A DNA stretch of 6,905 nt, taken from positions 1 through 6,905 of the forward strand of contig CAMPHL010000139.1 in assembly GCA_946885905.1 (NCBI GenBank), in the 5' to 3' direction. A program made the position numbers and the translations under genes. Shown in pieces: positions 6,243-6,905 of this stretch. Under the pieces are notes generated by a model that ran no database searches, was not told where the DNA came from, and saw nothing but the letters and a program-made list of their open reading frames with translations. The stretch comes from an uncultured Pseudomonadota bacterium (lineage in GTDB: Bacteria; Pseudomonadota; Gammaproteobacteria; Burkholderiales; Usitatibacteraceae). How positions within the stretch are numbered: position 1 is the stretch's first letter; every line of letters starts with the position of its first letter.

Positions 6243-6669
6243 CCAGCAAATCGGCTGCGCGTTCGGGATCGCGCCTGCGGTAATACTCGTCGAGCTCGCG
6301 TGACCGCGCCTTGGGCGTAAAGGCGAGGCCGACGATCTTCCTGCGGACGAAGATCATCGAGTCGGCCCGGACCCCGACTCCGTCCAGCACGTCGAGGAGT
6401 CGAATGCCTTCCACGATGATCGGCCGGGCCGCGATCGCGATGGCGTTGGAAAGACACGCCATGTTCAGGTGCCCGAGGTAATCGGCGTCCGGATCGCCGT
6501 CGAGGCCGAGGTCGGCTCGTATGATCTGGCCACCGCCAAGGACGGCGCGAATTTCATCGGCGAGGCGGCTCTTGCCCGCACCGCTGTCGCCATCCACGCC
6601 AATGATCCTCGCCTCCAACATCGGGCCTGGATCGATATGGACCGGCTCCCTGGTGTATTCGATGTTCAC
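6175..6669 (-). CDS. Small P-loop NTPase, uridine-kinase-like, function unknown
   Basis: This 164-residue protein has a clear Walker A loop, GVDGDSGAGKS at residues 24-34 (Lys33, Ser34). A hydrophobic strand ending in Glu follows, PIIVEG at 83-88, which resembles the Walker B region of uridine kinase and phosphoribulokinase. Paired arginines at 109-110 and 122/124 may be lid residues. It would therefore phosphorylate a small molecule or nucleoside, but the substrate is unknown and the protein is shorter than uridine kinase (about 210 residues). The frame starts at GTG 6669; an ATG at 6621 (residue 17, MLEARIIGVDG) would keep the whole P-loop and is a real alternative. Residues 143-164 overlap the ligase gene and look like a low-complexity tail. 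Codons rare in the neighbouring genes (ATA, CGA, CCA, TTG, TCA) occur here, which suggests separate ancestry or lower expression. It has no same-strand partner in the window. Confidence 0.72.
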   Translation of the reverse strand: MNIEYTREPVHIDPGPMLEARIIGVDGDSGAGKSRLADEIRAVLGGGQIIRADLGLDGDPDADYLGHLNMACLSNAIAIAARPIIVEGIRLLDVLDGVGVRADSMIFVRRKIVGLAFTPKARSRELDEYYRRRDPERAADLLVTTTEHWEVSARPEARGTRPRT

Positions 6670-6905
6670 GGCGCCAACCCTTGGCGGTCGTCACAGGGCG
6701 CAACGTAGCATTCGGGCTGGCGACTTCGAAGCCCCGCACCGCTACAGATGCAAGGGACGGGGTCCCTGCCCGACCCCAACTTCGTTCCGCAGTGGCGCGC
6801 TCATGGCCACGACGCGCGTGACTCGGAGGCAGCAACCCGGGCAAGGTATGGATTGGCCACGTGTTCCGCGCCGCTTGCGCCGCTTACGGATGCAACACTT
6901 CTGCC
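6670..6905. other. Right-end stretch with no supported gene; small nested hairpins
   Basis: I find no recognisable protein, tRNA or complete mobile element in these 236 bases. Short frames stay open to the right edge on both strands but match nothing I know. One cluster of overlapping inverted repeats is visible: GGGAC (6754-6758) with GTCCC (6762-6766), or alternatively GGGGTC (6759-6764) with GACCCC (6772-6777). This could be a degenerate REP-like element or part of the promoter region of the minus-strand P-loop gene. Confidence 0.4.
6672..6686 (-). promoter_or_regulatory. Hairpin directly before the GTG of the P-loop gene
   Basis: CGCCAA (6672-6677) and TTGGCG (6681-6686) are perfect 6-bp arms around a 3-base loop. 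On the minus-strand mRNA the loop is GGG, and the only ribosome-site-like bases (AAGGG) lie inside this hairpin, ending about eight bases before the GTG. Either translation is restrained by this structure or the true start is the ATG at 6621. Confidence 0.3.

Noticed and set aside
6803..6905. Short frame from ATG 6803 open to the right edge, and a minus-strand frame entering from the right edge to a stop near 6801
   Set aside because: Both are about 34 codons, have no recognisable motif, and occlude each other. The window ends too soon to support either one.

Overview
This window looks like an ordinary chromosomal segment of a high-GC proteobacterium. The strong G/C bias at third codon positions, the AlgC-type phosphohexomutase, the IorAB-type molybdenum hydroxylase and the sigma-32-type promoter all fit, and a betaproteobacterium is my best guess. 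That placement is inference from protein style, not from a marker gene. I see no CRISPR array, rRNA, tRNA, complete insertion sequence or phage module.

Layout. (1) Positions 1-2513, minus strand: an iorA-iorB pair encoding a two-subunit molybdenum hydroxylase. The small [2Fe-2S] subunit is complete and overlaps the large molybdopterin subunit by an ATGA junction. The large subunit has a Tat-type signal and runs off the left edge. (2) Positions 2514-2636: a divergent intergenic region with a perfect 15-bp palindrome and a TACAAT box next to the start of the plus-strand gene. (3) Positions 2637-4028, plus strand: a complete phosphomannomutase/phosphoglucomutase. (4) Positions 4029-5056: an intergenic region holding a ten-A tract, an inverted repeat and a convincing sigma-32 (RpoH) promoter, followed by two overlapping or nearly adjacent Hsp20 genes. 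(5) Positions 5057-6242: a strong 10-bp-stem hairpin, then a LigC-type ATP-dependent DNA ligase on the same strand. (6) Positions 6175-6669, minus strand: a small P-loop kinase-like gene that overlaps the ligase tail-to-tail. Its codon use is less biased than that of its neighbours. (7) Positions 6670-6905: no supported gene, but small inverted repeats.

How the parts work together. The left operon would make a periplasmic or membrane-facing oxidoreductase for an N-heterocycle or aldehyde-like substrate; the true substrate cannot be read from sequence. The mutase supplies mannose-1-phosphate or glucose-1-phosphate for surface polysaccharide. The Hsp20 pair is a heat-induced holdase system. The ligase may receive heat-shock read-through transcription across the hairpin. 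I did not find a clearly new multi-gene system. The points most worth a second look are the heat-shock promoter with its structured leader, the sHSP-ligase linkage, and the orphan P-loop gene with a hairpin against its GTG start.
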